This document shows, in pieces, positions 32,412-40,955 of a DNA stretch of 64,000 nt. The DNA lies in contig NZ_FRBP01000001.1 in the NCBI RefSeq assembly GCF_900142645.1, forward strand, positions 310,001-374,000, given 5' to 3'. The translations under genes and the position numbers were made by a program. The first letter of the stretch is position 1; each line of letters starts with the position of its first letter. The notes below the pieces were generated by a model. That model ran no database searches. It saw only the letters and a list, made by a program, of their open reading frames with translations, and was not told the DNA's origin. Source of the DNA: Eubacterium callanderi. GTDB lineage: Bacteria; Bacillota; Clostridia; Eubacteriales; Eubacteriaceae.

Positions 32412-33269
32412 ATGGAATGGATTCAAAGACTTAACCAGGCTGTCAATTACATTGAGGAAAACCTGAGCAGCACGATTGATTATAATACGGCTGCCAAGAT
32501 CGCCTGCTGCTCAACTTTTCATTTTCAAAGGATGTTTTCATACATTGCGGATATACCGCTTTCCGAGTATATCCGCAGGCGCCGCATGACTGCCGCTGCA
32601 TTTGAGCTTCAGACAACTGGTACAAAAGTCCTGGACATTGCACTGAAATACGGGTATCAGTCCCCTACTGCTTTTACCCGCGCTTTTCAGAGCGTTCATG
32701 GCGTACCGCCCTCTGCCGCCAGGTCGAAAGGCATTTCTTTGAAAGCTTATCCAAGGATAACCTTCTCTATTTCAATTAAAGGAGATACTGAGATGAATTA
32801 CAAAATTATTGAAAAAGAAGCATTTAGAATTGTGGGTGTATGCAAATCGTTGGATGTAAACTTTGAGGAGAGCTATAAAAAGGTTCCTGCTTTCTGGCAG
32901 GAGGCTACTGAAAAAAACCTGATCCCCCAGCTTGCATCGCTCATAGATAAAGAGCCCTTTGGCGTTCTGGGAGTAAGCTCCAGCATGAATGAAAAAACAT
33001 TCGATTATTACATTGCCGTCGCAACAGACAAACCTTTACCACAGGGCATGACTGAGTTCACTGTCCCTGCCGCCACATGGGCTGTTTTTGAGTGTATCGG
33101 CCCCATGCCTCAGGCTATCCAGAGCCTGCAGCGCCGTATTGTCACAGAATGGCTTCCAAACTCTGGCTATGAATACGCCAGCGCACCGGATATCGAGGTT
33201 TACGGCGAAGGCAACCAGCAGGCAGAGGATTACCGCTGCGAGGTCTGGCTGCCAGTTTCAAAAAAATAG
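32412..33269 (+). CDS. AraC-family regulator with GyrI-like effector domain
   Basis: 285 residues from the ATG at 32412 (AAGGAG 10 bases upstream). AraC HTH at 1-105 (AAKIACCSTFHFQRMF and ALKYGYQSPTAFTRAFQSVH), then a GyrI/SOUL-like ligand domain from ~125 (FRIVGVCKSLDVNF ... YGEGNQQAEDYRCEVWLPV). The family binds cationic drugs or other hydrophobic ligands and activates efflux or own genes. The hairpin in the leader may add control. Confidence 0.88.
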   Translation: MEWIQRLNQAVNYIEENLSSTIDYNTAAKIACCSTFHFQRMFSYIADIPLSEYIRRRRMTAAAFELQTTGTKVLDIALKYGYQSPTAFTRAFQSVHGVPPSAARSKGISLKAYPRITFSISIKGDTEMNYKIIEKEAFRIVGVCKSLDVNFEESYKKVPAFWQEATEKNLIPQLASLIDKEPFGVLGVSSSMNEKTFDYYIAVATDKPLPQGMTEFTVPAATWAVFECIGPMPQAIQSLQRRIVTEWLPNSGYEYASAPDIEVYGEGNQQAEDYRCEVWLPVSKK

Positions 33270-33279
33270 CGGTATAAAA

Positions 33280-33308
33280 ACAGACCATTCGGATTTTGAA
33301 TGGTCTGT
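33280..33308 (+). terminator. terminator after AraC-type gene
   Basis: ACAGACCATTC / GAATGGTCTGT, 11-bp stem with 7-base loop; T-run weak. Confidence 0.6.
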
Positions 33309-33332
33309 CCGTCTGTTTTCATGTGAGTTTCG

Positions 33333-33361
33333 TTGACATAACCTCAAAATTAGGATACAAT
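33333..33361 (+). promoter_or_regulatory. promoter of peptide deformylase gene
   Basis: TTGACA, 17 bases, TACAAT. Confidence 0.8.
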
Positions 33362-33399
33362 TTTTAAAGCATTAAATTTAATATATTGAGGTTATCATT

Positions 33400-33855
33400 A
33401 TGGCCATTAGACAAATAAGAAAATTTCCAGATGACATTTTACACAAAAAATGCCGTCCTGTTGAAACCATCGACAAACGAACTCTGGAATTAATAAAAGA
33501 CATGACTGAAACCATGTACCAGCTGCCAAACTGCGGCGGTCTTGCCGCCAACCAGGTGGGGGTACTAAAGCGTGTAGTCGTCATTGATGTGGGTGAGGGG
33601 CTCTATCAGCTGGTTAACCCGAAAATTATTGAAGCTGAAGGCGAGCGCATTGTTGTAGAAGGCTGCATGAGCTCTCCCGATGTGTGGGGAAAGGTCAAAC
33701 GTCCCGAACGTGTTGTGGTTGAGTACACTACGCCCGAAGGCGAAGTCCTTCAAAAAGAGGCTGATGGGCTTCTGGCAAAATGCTTCTGCCATGAGCTTGA
33801 CCATTTGGACGGTATCTTTTTTACAGACAAAGTTATCGAGTATGTGGATCTCTAA
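33400..33855 (+). CDS. def: peptide deformylase
   Basis: 151 residues, removes the formyl group from new proteins. Motif 1 GGLAANQVG, motif 2 EGCMSSP with the metal Cys, motif 3 CHELDHLDG with both metal His and the catalytic Glu. Monocistronic, with its own promoter and terminator. A second deformylase elsewhere is common in this group. Confidence 0.95.
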   Translation: MAIRQIRKFPDDILHKKCRPVETIDKRTLELIKDMTETMYQLPNCGGLAANQVGVLKRVVVIDVGEGLYQLVNPKIIEAEGERIVVEGCMSSPDVWGKVKRPERVVVEYTTPEGEVLQKEADGLLAKCFCHELDHLDGIFFTDKVIEYVDL

Positions 33856-33859
33856 TAAA

Positions 33860-33893
33860 AAAAGAGTACCTCTTTTATAAGCGGTACTCTTTT
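33860..33893. terminator. bidirectional terminator
   Basis: AAAAGAGTACC / GGTACTCTTTT with A-run before and T-run after, between the convergent def and Hpt genes. Confidence 0.85.
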
Positions 33894-33920
33894 TAAATAG
33901 CATCCCGATTCAATGACAAC

Positions 33921-34271
33921 TCAGCCGTTGCCTTCAATCACTGCTACAATCTTTCCATATTCTTCACTTAAGGCTCCAAAAATAGTCTCAAGGTCTGCAT
34001 AATCATTTTTTCGTACATTTTCCACCATTTCTGCTGCTTTTTCACTGAGCAGGTCAAACCCAAGGTTTGCAGCTGTTCCCTTTAATGTATGGGCTTCACG
34101 TTCAATACGTTCATAATCCTTTTCCTCTACTGCCTGTCTTAATGCAGCATAGGTTTCATCTTTTGGAAATTTGAGTACAAAACGCTCCAATAAAGCCGCA
34201 TTGTTAGAAAAACGCTGTAAGACTGTTTCCAGATCAATGCCAATTGATCCCAGTCCCTCTAAAATATCCAT
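33921..34271 (-). CDS. histidine phosphotransfer (Hpt) protein
   Basis: 116 residues, single domain. EAHTLKGTAANLGFDLLSEK has the phosphorylated His and the usual Lys-Gly around it. Such free Hpt proteins pass phosphate between hybrid kinases and regulators; no partner lies next to it. Confidence 0.88.
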   Translation of the reverse strand: MDILEGLGSIGIDLETVLQRFSNNAALLERFVLKFPKDETYAALRQAVEEKDYERIEREAHTLKGTAANLGFDLLSEKAAEMVENVRKNDYADLETIFGALSEEYGKIVAVIEGNG

Positions 34272-34425
34272 CTTGTCTCTCCTGTTCTCATTTTTTATGA
34301 TCTTACATACTTTTGACAGACCAAGCTAATACGAGTGTTATATTAAATTATAGTACAGCCTGCTGAAAAAGACAAGAAGTATAATTGCCTTAAAGACAAC
34401 TGTTCAAACAACGCTCTGCCTTCTG

Positions 34426-34743
34426 TTAAGACTGGTATTCCATCAGCTTAGCTTCCAGCTCTTCCAACGGGCGCCCGCCCACCAGGCTTTCCTTTACTTC
34501 GCCGTCCTTGAAAATCTTAAGTGTAGGTACGCTCATCACACGGTATTCAGAAGCTAACTCACTGTCGGCGTCAATATCTACCTTGACAATTTTAACATCC
34601 TTTACCTTTTCAGCCAGTTCATCCAGAATCGGAGAGAGCGCTTTACACGGCCCACACCATGTCGCGAAAAAATCGACCAGCACAACGCCTTTTCCCTTCA
34701 ATACTTCTTCATTAAATTCCTGTGCATTAATTACTCTTGCCAT
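34426..34743 (-). CDS. trxA: thioredoxin
   Basis: 105 residues. WCGPCKALSP is the active site, then KIVKVDIDADSELASEYRVM and SVPTLKIFKDG with the cis-Pro. Follows the FAD oxidoreductase gene by 36 bases and is likely in the same operon, possibly receiving electrons from it. Confidence 0.95.
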   Translation of the reverse strand: MARVINAQEFNEEVLKGKGVVLVDFFATWCGPCKALSPILDELAEKVKDVKIVKVDIDADSELASEYRVMSVPTLKIFKDGEVKESLVGGRPLEELEAKLMEYQS

Positions 34744-34779
34744 TATCGTTACTCCTTTATCTATATTTATAAATTTTAT

Positions 34780-36144
34780 TTATACTGCAAACAAATCGTT
34801 AAGGGCTTCGCTCATCGTAGGATGTGTGAAGATCTGATCTCTTAACACTGTATAATCCAGACCTGCGTCCATTGCCAGCTTTACAATGTTAATCATTTCA
34901 TAGGATTCCTCGCAGAAAAGCATTGTTCCCAAAATTTTATTAGTGTCAGCGTCAATAACAGCCTTTAACAGACCTACCGGCTTTCTCAGCACCTGGGCCT
35001 TTGGTATAGCCGCTGCCGGCAGCTTGGCAATCTTTACATGATAACCCTGAGCGGCAGCCTCTTCTTCATTAAGGCCGACACGTGAAAACGGCGGATCAAT
35101 AAAGACGCTGTAAGGTACTGTCCGGTCACTGCTGGCACGTTTGCCGCTGCCTGTCAGCTGATCCTTGACAATTCTAAAATCATCTAATGAAACATAGGTA
35201 AACTGCAGTCCTCCTGCGACATCGCCCATCGCCCAAATATTGGGAACGCTTGTCCGAAGCTTTTCATCGACCTTGACGGCGCCTCTTGGCGTTTTTTCAA
35301 CACCGGCGGCTTCAAGATTAAGACCCTCTGTATTTGGTTTTCTGCCCGTAGCGATCAAAACCGCATCGGCGCCAGCCGTCAGCGCTGTGCCATCCTTCTT
35401 ATAATGAACAACCGCTTCGCTCCCGGCATTTTCGATTTCCTCAGTCTGGACATTCATTTCAAAATGCACGCCTTTATCCTCAAAGGCCTTTTGAATCGCT
35501 TCTGCAATATCACGGTCTTCCCGTGGGATTAATTTATCTTCAATTTGGTATACGGTAACCTCCGCGCCAAAATCAGTATACATTGACGCGTATTCCAGTC
35601 CGATATAGCCCCCGCCGATAATTGCCAGACGTTTTGGCAGTACATCAAGCTCCATCAAAGAATCGCTGGTATAAACATAAGGATTTCCTTCAATGCCCTT
35701 AATGGGCGGAATAACGGAAACAGATCCGGTATTGATAAAAATCTGGTCGCCTTCAACCTCAAGGGTTTCCTCTGCGGTTTCAATCTTTACACGGTTGGCG
35801 GATACAAAGCTGCCAAGGCCATTATAGACAGTTACGTTATCTAAATCATTCAGCTTATCAAAATTTTTCTTTCTCAGCATGCCTGTCAAACGGCGCTTTT
35901 CTTCCACCGCTTCCCAATACAGGCGGTTCTTTTCTTCATAGCTGCCGGGTTTTTGAATGACTGAGGCCTTTGCACTGTTCACCAGAGACTTTGTAGGGAT
36001 ACACCCGACATTAATACAGGTTCCGCCATACATTTTATCTGATTTTTCAATCATAGCCACCTTTTTTCCCATTCCTGCAAGGCTTCCCGCCAAGGTCTTG
36101 CCGCCTTTTCCAAAGCCGATAATGACTGCATCATAATGTTTCAT
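34780..36144 (-). CDS. FAD-dependent pyridine nucleotide-disulfide oxidoreductase
   Basis: 454 residues of the dihydrolipoamide dehydrogenase / mercuric reductase-like family. GGTCINVGCIPTKS holds the redox Cys pair; GFGKGGKTLAG is the FAD site, GGGYIGLEYASMYTDFG the NAD(P) site, and ATGRKPNTEGL the second FAD motif. The C-terminal His-Pro (FTHPTMSEALND) is typical for lipoamide-type enzymes. With a rhodanese, Rrf2 and thioredoxin it could reduce persulfide or protein disulfides; the true substrate is unknown. Confidence 0.88.
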   Translation of the reverse strand: MKHYDAVIIGFGKGGKTLAGSLAGMGKKVAMIEKSDKMYGGTCINVGCIPTKSLVNSAKASVIQKPGSYEEKNRLYWEAVEEKRRLTGMLRKKNFDKLNDLDNVTVYNGLGSFVSANRVKIETAEETLEVEGDQIFINTGSVSVIPPIKGIEGNPYVYTSDSLMELDVLPKRLAIIGGGYIGLEYASMYTDFGAEVTVYQIEDKLIPREDRDIAEAIQKAFEDKGVHFEMNVQTEEIENAGSEAVVHYKKDGTALTAGADAVLIATGRKPNTEGLNLEAAGVEKTPRGAVKVDEKLRTSVPNIWAMGDVAGGLQFTYVSLDDFRIVKDQLTGSGKRASSDRTVPYSVFIDPPFSRVGLNEEEAAAQGYHVKIAKLPAAAIPKAQVLRKPVGLLKAVIDADTNKILGTMLFCEESYEMINIVKLAMDAGLDYTVLRDQIFTHPTMSEALNDLFAV

Positions 36145-36164
36145 TTTTTCTCTCCTGTTATTTT

Positions 36165-36590
36165 TTACGAACCAAAAATTTTAAGGTCTATGTCGCCAAC
36201 CGTTGTTTTTTCGAGCTCTTTTTTTCCAGCTGCATCAAGGGACATAAAGATTTCATCCATTATATCTGCCATTCCGGAAGCAATCAGACAATCCATTTCC
36301 GAGTCCCCGGAGCGCCAAGAGGTTGATACTACCCTGCCGCCGATCGCTTCACAGATCAAACGCAGATTCACCGAAAAGGGGTCCAGGTCAAAATAATAAC
36401 CGCCTTCGCTGCCGCTCTTTGTTTTAACCAACCCTGCCTTTTTAAGCTTTGCCATCACCTTACGGATTCTTGCAGGATTAGTACATACATTTTCGGCAAG
36501 TGCCTCACTGGATAAAATGTCACCCTGATGATGATTCAGAAAAACCAGTGCGTGAACCGCAATACTAAATTCACCAGTCAATTCAATCAC
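36165..36590 (-). CDS. Rrf2-family transcription regulator
   Basis: 141 residues with winged HTH (ALAENVCTNPARIRKVMAKL ... SGSEGGYYF). Cys at ~31, ~91 and ~106 could sense thiol state or hold a cluster; the classic three-Cys spacing is not clear. Overlaps the rhodanese gene by 4 bases and probably controls the operon via two dyads at 37037-37083. Confidence 0.9.
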   Translation of the reverse strand: MIELTGEFSIAVHALVFLNHHQGDILSSEALAENVCTNPARIRKVMAKLKKAGLVKTKSGSEGGYYFDLDPFSVNLRLICEAIGGRVVSTSWRSGDSEMDCLIASGMADIMDEIFMSLDAAGKKELEKTTVGDIDLKIFGS

Positions 36591-37024
36591 TCCGTTTCGT
36601 AGGGCCAGGTGTTAATTCCGCCAAAATCATAAATATTAGTATAACCTAAGGCTACCAGCTTTCTCGAGGCCTGCTCACTGCGTTTGCCGCTTCGGCAGTA
36701 CACCAGAATTTCCTGGTCTGAATCCGGAAGCGCCTCGGGCTTTTCACCGCCAATGGTGTCTAACGGGACTAGAACTGCGTCTTTTATATGCCCTTCATTG
36801 TATTCATTTTTCTGTCTCACATCGACAATCAAAATATTTTCATGCTCATCCATTCTCTTTTTCGCTTCATCCTGAGAAATCTTATGATATTCTGCTTTCA
36901 CCATATTTTTATCTCCTTCTTGTTTAGATTGACTGCTGCCCTTAGTTGGCTTTGCTGTGCAGCCTGTATATGCTGTCGCTGCCAATACCAGCAGCATTAA
37001 TATAATTATACCCTTTTTCCACAT
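36587..37024 (-). CDS. rhodanese-domain lipoprotein
   Basis: 145 residues from the ATG at 37024 (AAAGGAGGG). Signal peptide WKKGIIILMLLVLAATAY then lipobox YTGC. Rhodanese domain with DVRQKNEYNEGHI and the active-site loop CRSGKRSEQ. Acts outside the membrane on sulfane sulfur. First gene of the redox operon. Confidence 0.9.
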   Translation of the reverse strand: MWKKGIIILMLLVLAATAYTGCTAKPTKGSSQSKQEGDKNMVKAEYHKISQDEAKKRMDEHENILIVDVRQKNEYNEGHIKDAVLVPLDTIGGEKPEALPDSDQEILVYCRSGKRSEQASRKLVALGYTNIYDFGGINTWPYETE

Positions 37025-37036
37025 AAACCCTCCTTT

Positions 37037-37097
37037 TGTAATCACGTTTGTTACACTTCTTGATTGTAATTATAAAAGTTACATTTTGTTTTGTCAA
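37037..37097 (-). promoter_or_regulatory. redox operon promoter with two Rrf2-type dyads
   Basis: Minus strand TTGACA (37092-37097), 17 bases, TATAAT (37069-37074). Two 19-bp dyads TGTAAT-N7-GTTACA: TGTAATTATAAAAGTTACA at 37065-37083 over the -10, and TGTAATCACGTTTGTTACA at 37037-37055 past the start. Good places for repression. Confidence 0.8.
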
Positions 37098-37211
37098 GCT
37101 CTTTTTTTAAAAAATACGTTATTATCCATAAATACATATGCTATACTAATACTTAAAGGTAACACCCAACACGGACTGGTATATGGATTTCAAATTGATA
37201 ACGGAGTACCT

Positions 37212-37793
37212 ATGCAAACCAAAAAAGAGGAAATACGTCAGGAAATTCTTTTAGCAGCAGAAAACGAATTTTACAAACGGGGCTATCGAGATGCTTCAAT
37301 GCGAACCATTGCAAGAAAAGCCAACACCACTCTGGGTAATATTTATAATTATTTTGAAAATAAAGAAGCCCTTCTCGACGCGGTGATCGGCGATATACCA
37401 GAAAAAATCAACGCCATGATCGAAAAGCACCGGGAATTTTCTGTGGGTGCCCTTACTAAGGATAATTATCTTGCGATTATCGGCGATATTCTTCCAGAGG
37501 TTTTCCCTTTAGATTTGCTGATGAGCAAGGGAATTGTTATTTTATTGGAGGGCTGTGAAGGAACAAAATATACCGTCCAGCGCGACTGCCTGCTCAGGCT
37601 TTTTTCCCAGCATCTCGCCGAGCATCTTGGGATTCCCTATGATAGTAATCTCAGCGCTGCAATGCTTACGGGAACCATTGCCGCTTTCCTTTCAATTGCC
37701 AAAAGCAATAAAAGCCTGGAAGAACGCAAGCAGGATCTTTACGATTATATCGTTACTCTTGCCTTTGGTCTTCCAGACCTTACAAATTCCTGA
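37212..37793 (+). CDS. TetR-family regulator
   Basis: 193 residues from the ATG at 37212 (ACGGAGT). HTH ASMRTIARKANTTLGNIYNY then FENKEALLDAV. The C-terminal ligand part is not recognisable. It lies tail to tail with the FtsX-type ABC operon and may control it; an exact palindrome in that operon's leader is a candidate site. Confidence 0.88.
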   Translation: MQTKKEEIRQEILLAAENEFYKRGYRDASMRTIARKANTTLGNIYNYFENKEALLDAVIGDIPEKINAMIEKHREFSVGALTKDNYLAIIGDILPEVFPLDLLMSKGIVILLEGCEGTKYTVQRDCLLRLFSQHLAEHLGIPYDSNLSAAMLTGTIAAFLSIAKSNKSLEERKQDLYDYIVTLAFGLPDLTNS

Positions 37794-37800
37794 TCGATTC

Positions 37801-40083
37801 CTATTCAACAGATTTCAAAGCGCTGACCATATCAATCCGCTTCAGCTTTCTGGATACAAGCCAGACCACAAAAAGCGAAATTGCGAAAATCCCGATACTG
37901 CTGAACAGATAGGACCACAGTTCTATTTTAGGCTGCATGTCCAGGGTATCGCCCATGAAAAGCAGCATGTACGCAACCAGCCCATAGCCACATGGAATTC
38001 CGGCGGCGATCCCCACAACAGAAAGCCAAACCGTCTGTCTGCGCAGCAGCTTTGTCAGCCGTTTATGATGAAACCCCAAAACCTTTAAGGTTGCCATCTC
38101 CCGCATTTTTTCCTGGAATGAAAGCGCCCCAAGATTATAAAGGACCACAAGCCCCAAAATAATCGCTGCGCCAATCATAACAAAAATAATGGCGTTCATC
38201 ATTTCGAGCATGCTGTTGAGCGCTGCAATCAAATCCTCTCTGGATTGAACCGTCTCATAGGCTTCTCCTGAAAATTTTCCAGCCTCCTGATCGGTTACAA
38301 AAGATGTCGGCTCAAAGCTCTCACCGCTTTTTTCAAAAGCCTTGCGGCTCATGTACACGCCCTGCTCTAAAGGGGTCTGTATGATTTCCTCTATCCGCGC
38401 TGTATGCCAGCCCAAGCTGCCATAGCTGCGCCATTCGATCACATCACCAATGGAAAGTCCTTCGCTTTCTGCTGTCTTACGCGTAATAGCTGCGCCGTCT
38501 TCCGGCAGAGAAAGCATGTTTCCCTTCTCGTCCTGAAAAGTAAAATAAGCGCCTTCATCAAAAACAGATAAAGCGAGAGCCCCCTTGCCGCTTTCTTTTT
38601 CAATCTCCACTATGGCTTCATCTAAAAACTGATGATTTTTTTCTTTTTCAAGCTGCTTCAGCTGCTCGTCGGTACACTTCTCAGATAAGCTTACTTTGGT
38701 CTCATAGGTCTGAAGCGTTCCGTACATGGTATCCGCGAGGTTACTGACCGTATCGCGCATTCCCAGGCCGCACAAAATAAGCATCATACAGCCCACAATA
38801 CCAAACACAGTGATCAGTGAGCGCAGCTTATTTCTCAGGACGTCCCGGATATTCCACTGGCTGTAAAATCCCAGACGTTTCCAAAAACGACTCTTCTCTA
38901 TCGCTGTATGCCGGCTGGTCTTTGGGGCTTTTGGCCGAAGAGTCTCCGCTGCTGCTCCCTTTAGCTGTCTGCGACTTGCCCCATAGCAGCTGCAGCAGCA
39001 GATCAAAAAGCATAAAAAGGCCATAGCATAAACTGTTGGTGTCACCGCGCTGTTCCACCACGGCATTGTATACATTGATTTCTGGAATCCAAAAACCAGA
39101 GGCGGCAGAAAAATCGGACCCGTCAAAACACCAAGAATAGTGCCGGCGCCTCCCACCAAAAATCCAAACGACAGATAATGCAGCCTAATTTTTCTGTTTC
39201 GTATTCCCAACGCTTTCAAGGTTCCAATCTGGACTCTCTGGTCCGCTGTTATCCGGGTCATGGTCGTCAGAGTCGTGAGTATGGCAATTATCAGAAAAAC
39301 CACTGGATAAACCGATCCCACGGCTCTCATCTGATTAATCTCATTTCGGAACATCGCAACACTCGGAATATCCTCCTGCATGACAAGCATTGTTGTCCTG
39401 CCTGGGAGGGCTTCTGTTATCCTGCTCTCCAGATCATTTTTAGAGAGGCCCTCTGTTTTTAACAGCGCCTGTGTGTAAGATACCGGACCAAGGCTCCAGG
39501 CGTCTTCCGGCATAAATGCATAGCCATACCTCTCATGATCCGGGATAATTTCATTGTTATTTTTGACTGCATATAAATATTCAGGCTGCATCACAAGGCC
39601 TTTTACCACTTTGGTGAGTACATTGTTTTGACAGGTCATATTAATCGTGTCGCCTGTCTTTATCTGGTGTGCCTCTGCAAACTCGCTGTCCAGCCAAACA
39701 CCATCCATATGACTGTCAAAGGCTTCCCCCTCCACCAGATGGCACCCGGACAAGGCGTCGCTGTTAATAACATTGAGCTGTAAAGTCACCGCGCTGTCTG
39801 ACTCATAGGTTGTATCCAGCTGCAGTCTTTTCGTTACGGTCTCAATGCCAGAACTGCTTTTTAACTGCTCGTAATCCTGGTCTGTAAAAAAACGGCTGTA
39901 AACAATAGCGTCTGCAAGGTGTGTTTCATCATAATAATCCTGACTTGACTGCTTCATCCCCTGTCCAATACTCGTCATTCCTGAAAAAATAAATACGCCT
40001 AAAAAAATCATTAAAAATATGGCTAAAAACTGAGCCGCATTATTTTTTAAATCGCGCAGCATTTTTCGTAACAGCATTACCAT
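37801..40083 (-). CDS. ABC transporter permease, FtsX/MacB type
   Basis: 760 residues, with ten or so membrane segments: one at ~20, three at ~255-380, one at ~425, three at ~625-745, and large external loops, the two-FtsX-domain form. Conserved TLKALGIRNRKIRLHYL and TLKVLGFHHKRLTKLL motifs precede the domains. Overlaps the ATPase gene by 7 bases. Such permeases act in lipoprotein or peptide export or resistance; substrate unknown. Confidence 0.9.
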   Translation of the reverse strand: MVMLLRKMLRDLKNNAAQFLAIFLMIFLGVFIFSGMTSIGQGMKQSSQDYYDETHLADAIVYSRFFTDQDYEQLKSSSGIETVTKRLQLDTTYESDSAVTLQLNVINSDALSGCHLVEGEAFDSHMDGVWLDSEFAEAHQIKTGDTINMTCQNNVLTKVVKGLVMQPEYLYAVKNNNEIIPDHERYGYAFMPEDAWSLGPVSYTQALLKTEGLSKNDLESRITEALPGRTTMLVMQEDIPSVAMFRNEINQMRAVGSVYPVVFLIIAILTTLTTMTRITADQRVQIGTLKALGIRNRKIRLHYLSFGFLVGGAGTILGVLTGPIFLPPLVFGFQKSMYTMPWWNSAVTPTVYAMAFLCFLICCCSCYGASRRQLKGAAAETLRPKAPKTSRHTAIEKSRFWKRLGFYSQWNIRDVLRNKLRSLITVFGIVGCMMLILCGLGMRDTVSNLADTMYGTLQTYETKVSLSEKCTDEQLKQLEKEKNHQFLDEAIVEIEKESGKGALALSVFDEGAYFTFQDEKGNMLSLPEDGAAITRKTAESEGLSIGDVIEWRSYGSLGWHTARIEEIIQTPLEQGVYMSRKAFEKSGESFEPTSFVTDQEAGKFSGEAYETVQSREDLIAALNSMLEMMNAIIFVMIGAAIILGLVVLYNLGALSFQEKMREMATLKVLGFHHKRLTKLLRRQTVWLSVVGIAAGIPCGYGLVAYMLLFMGDTLDMQPKIELWSYLFSSIGIFAISLFVVWLVSRKLKRIDMVSALKSVE

Positions 40084-40778
40084 CTCACCTCGCTGACATC
40101 TTTTGGCGCAGTGTTGCGTGTAATGTCTGCGATACCACCATTTTTAATCCGGATCACCTTATCGGCCATCTCGGCAAGCGACGCATTGTGCGTTACAATG
40201 ACAACAGTGTGCCCTTTTTCCCGGCTCATGTTTTGGAGCAGCGATAAAATCACCACCCCCGTTTCCGAATCCAGGGCTCCGGTAGGCTCATCACACAATA
40301 AAAGCTTAGGATCTTTGCACAGAGCACGCGCAATGGCTGTCCTCTGCTGTTCTCCTCCAGAAATCTGGGTGGGAAACAGGTGCCGGCGCTCCCACAGACC
40401 AACCGATTTTAAAACCGGCTCCGGCTTCAGCGCCTTTGATGTGGCTTCTTTGATCAATGCAATATTTTCATAAACCGTTAACGCTGGTATTAAATTATAA
40501 AACTGAAACACAAACCCAATCTCAGAGGCTCTATAATCCGTCAGCCGGCTGTCCTTAAACGCTGTAATGTCCTGCCCATCAACAAAGAGATGACCGCTGG
40601 TCGCAGTATCCATTCCCCCTAACAAATTCAGGATTGTGCTTTTCCCTGCACCGCTGGGCCCAAGGATAACAACCATTTCTCCTTTTTCAATCGAAAAGCT
40701 GGCTTGATTAACCGCCAGAATTTTTTGATCACCCATAAAGTATTCTTTTGTAATTTTTTCCAATTCAATAAAGCCCAT
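40077..40778 (-). CDS. ABC transporter ATPase, MacB/LolD type
   Basis: 233 residues. Walker A GPSGAGKST, Q-loop FVFQFYNLIPAL, signature ISGGEQQRTAIARAL, Walker B LLLCDEPTGALD, H-loop VTHNASLAE. Partner of the overlapping permease. Confidence 0.95.
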   Translation of the reverse strand: MGFIELEKITKEYFMGDQKILAVNQASFSIEKGEMVVILGPSGAGKSTILNLLGGMDTATSGHLFVDGQDITAFKDSRLTDYRASEIGFVFQFYNLIPALTVYENIALIKEATSKALKPEPVLKSVGLWERRHLFPTQISGGEQQRTAIARALCKDPKLLLCDEPTGALDSETGVVILSLLQNMSREKGHTVVIVTHNASLAEMADKVIRIKNGGIADITRNTAPKDVSEVRW

Positions 40779-40803
40779 CTTTTACCTCCAGTTTTTATCG
40801 TCA

Positions 40804-40870
40804 ATCGTGCGCACGATAATTGATAGGATAATGGTGGTTTGATTATAGGCGAAAAAACAGTTGGTGTAAA
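40804..40870 (-). promoter_or_regulatory. ABC operon promoter with palindromic operator
   Basis: Minus strand TTTACA (40865-40870), 17 bases, TATAAT (40842-40847). Perfect 14-bp palindrome ATCGTGCGCACGAT at 40804-40817, in the first ~30 bases of the transcript, a likely repressor site. Confidence 0.7.
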
Positions 40871-40925
40871 TGCTGACAGCGCATATAAAATCATTAGTTA
40901 ACAAGTGTTCATTTTTGACGCCACA

Positions 40926-40955
40926 AAAAAGACAGCCTGAAAAGACTGTCTTTTT
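40926..40955 (-). terminator. terminator after NERD-HRDC gene
   Basis: AAAAAGACAG / CTGTCTTTTT stem at 40926-40935 and 40946-40955; reaches the stop codon of the NERD-HRDC gene. Confidence 0.75.

Noticed and set aside
36957-37211. Longer N-terminus for the TetR gene
   Set aside because: It would cover the redox operon promoter and signal region; TetR proteins begin close to the HTH and ACGGAGT stands before 37212.
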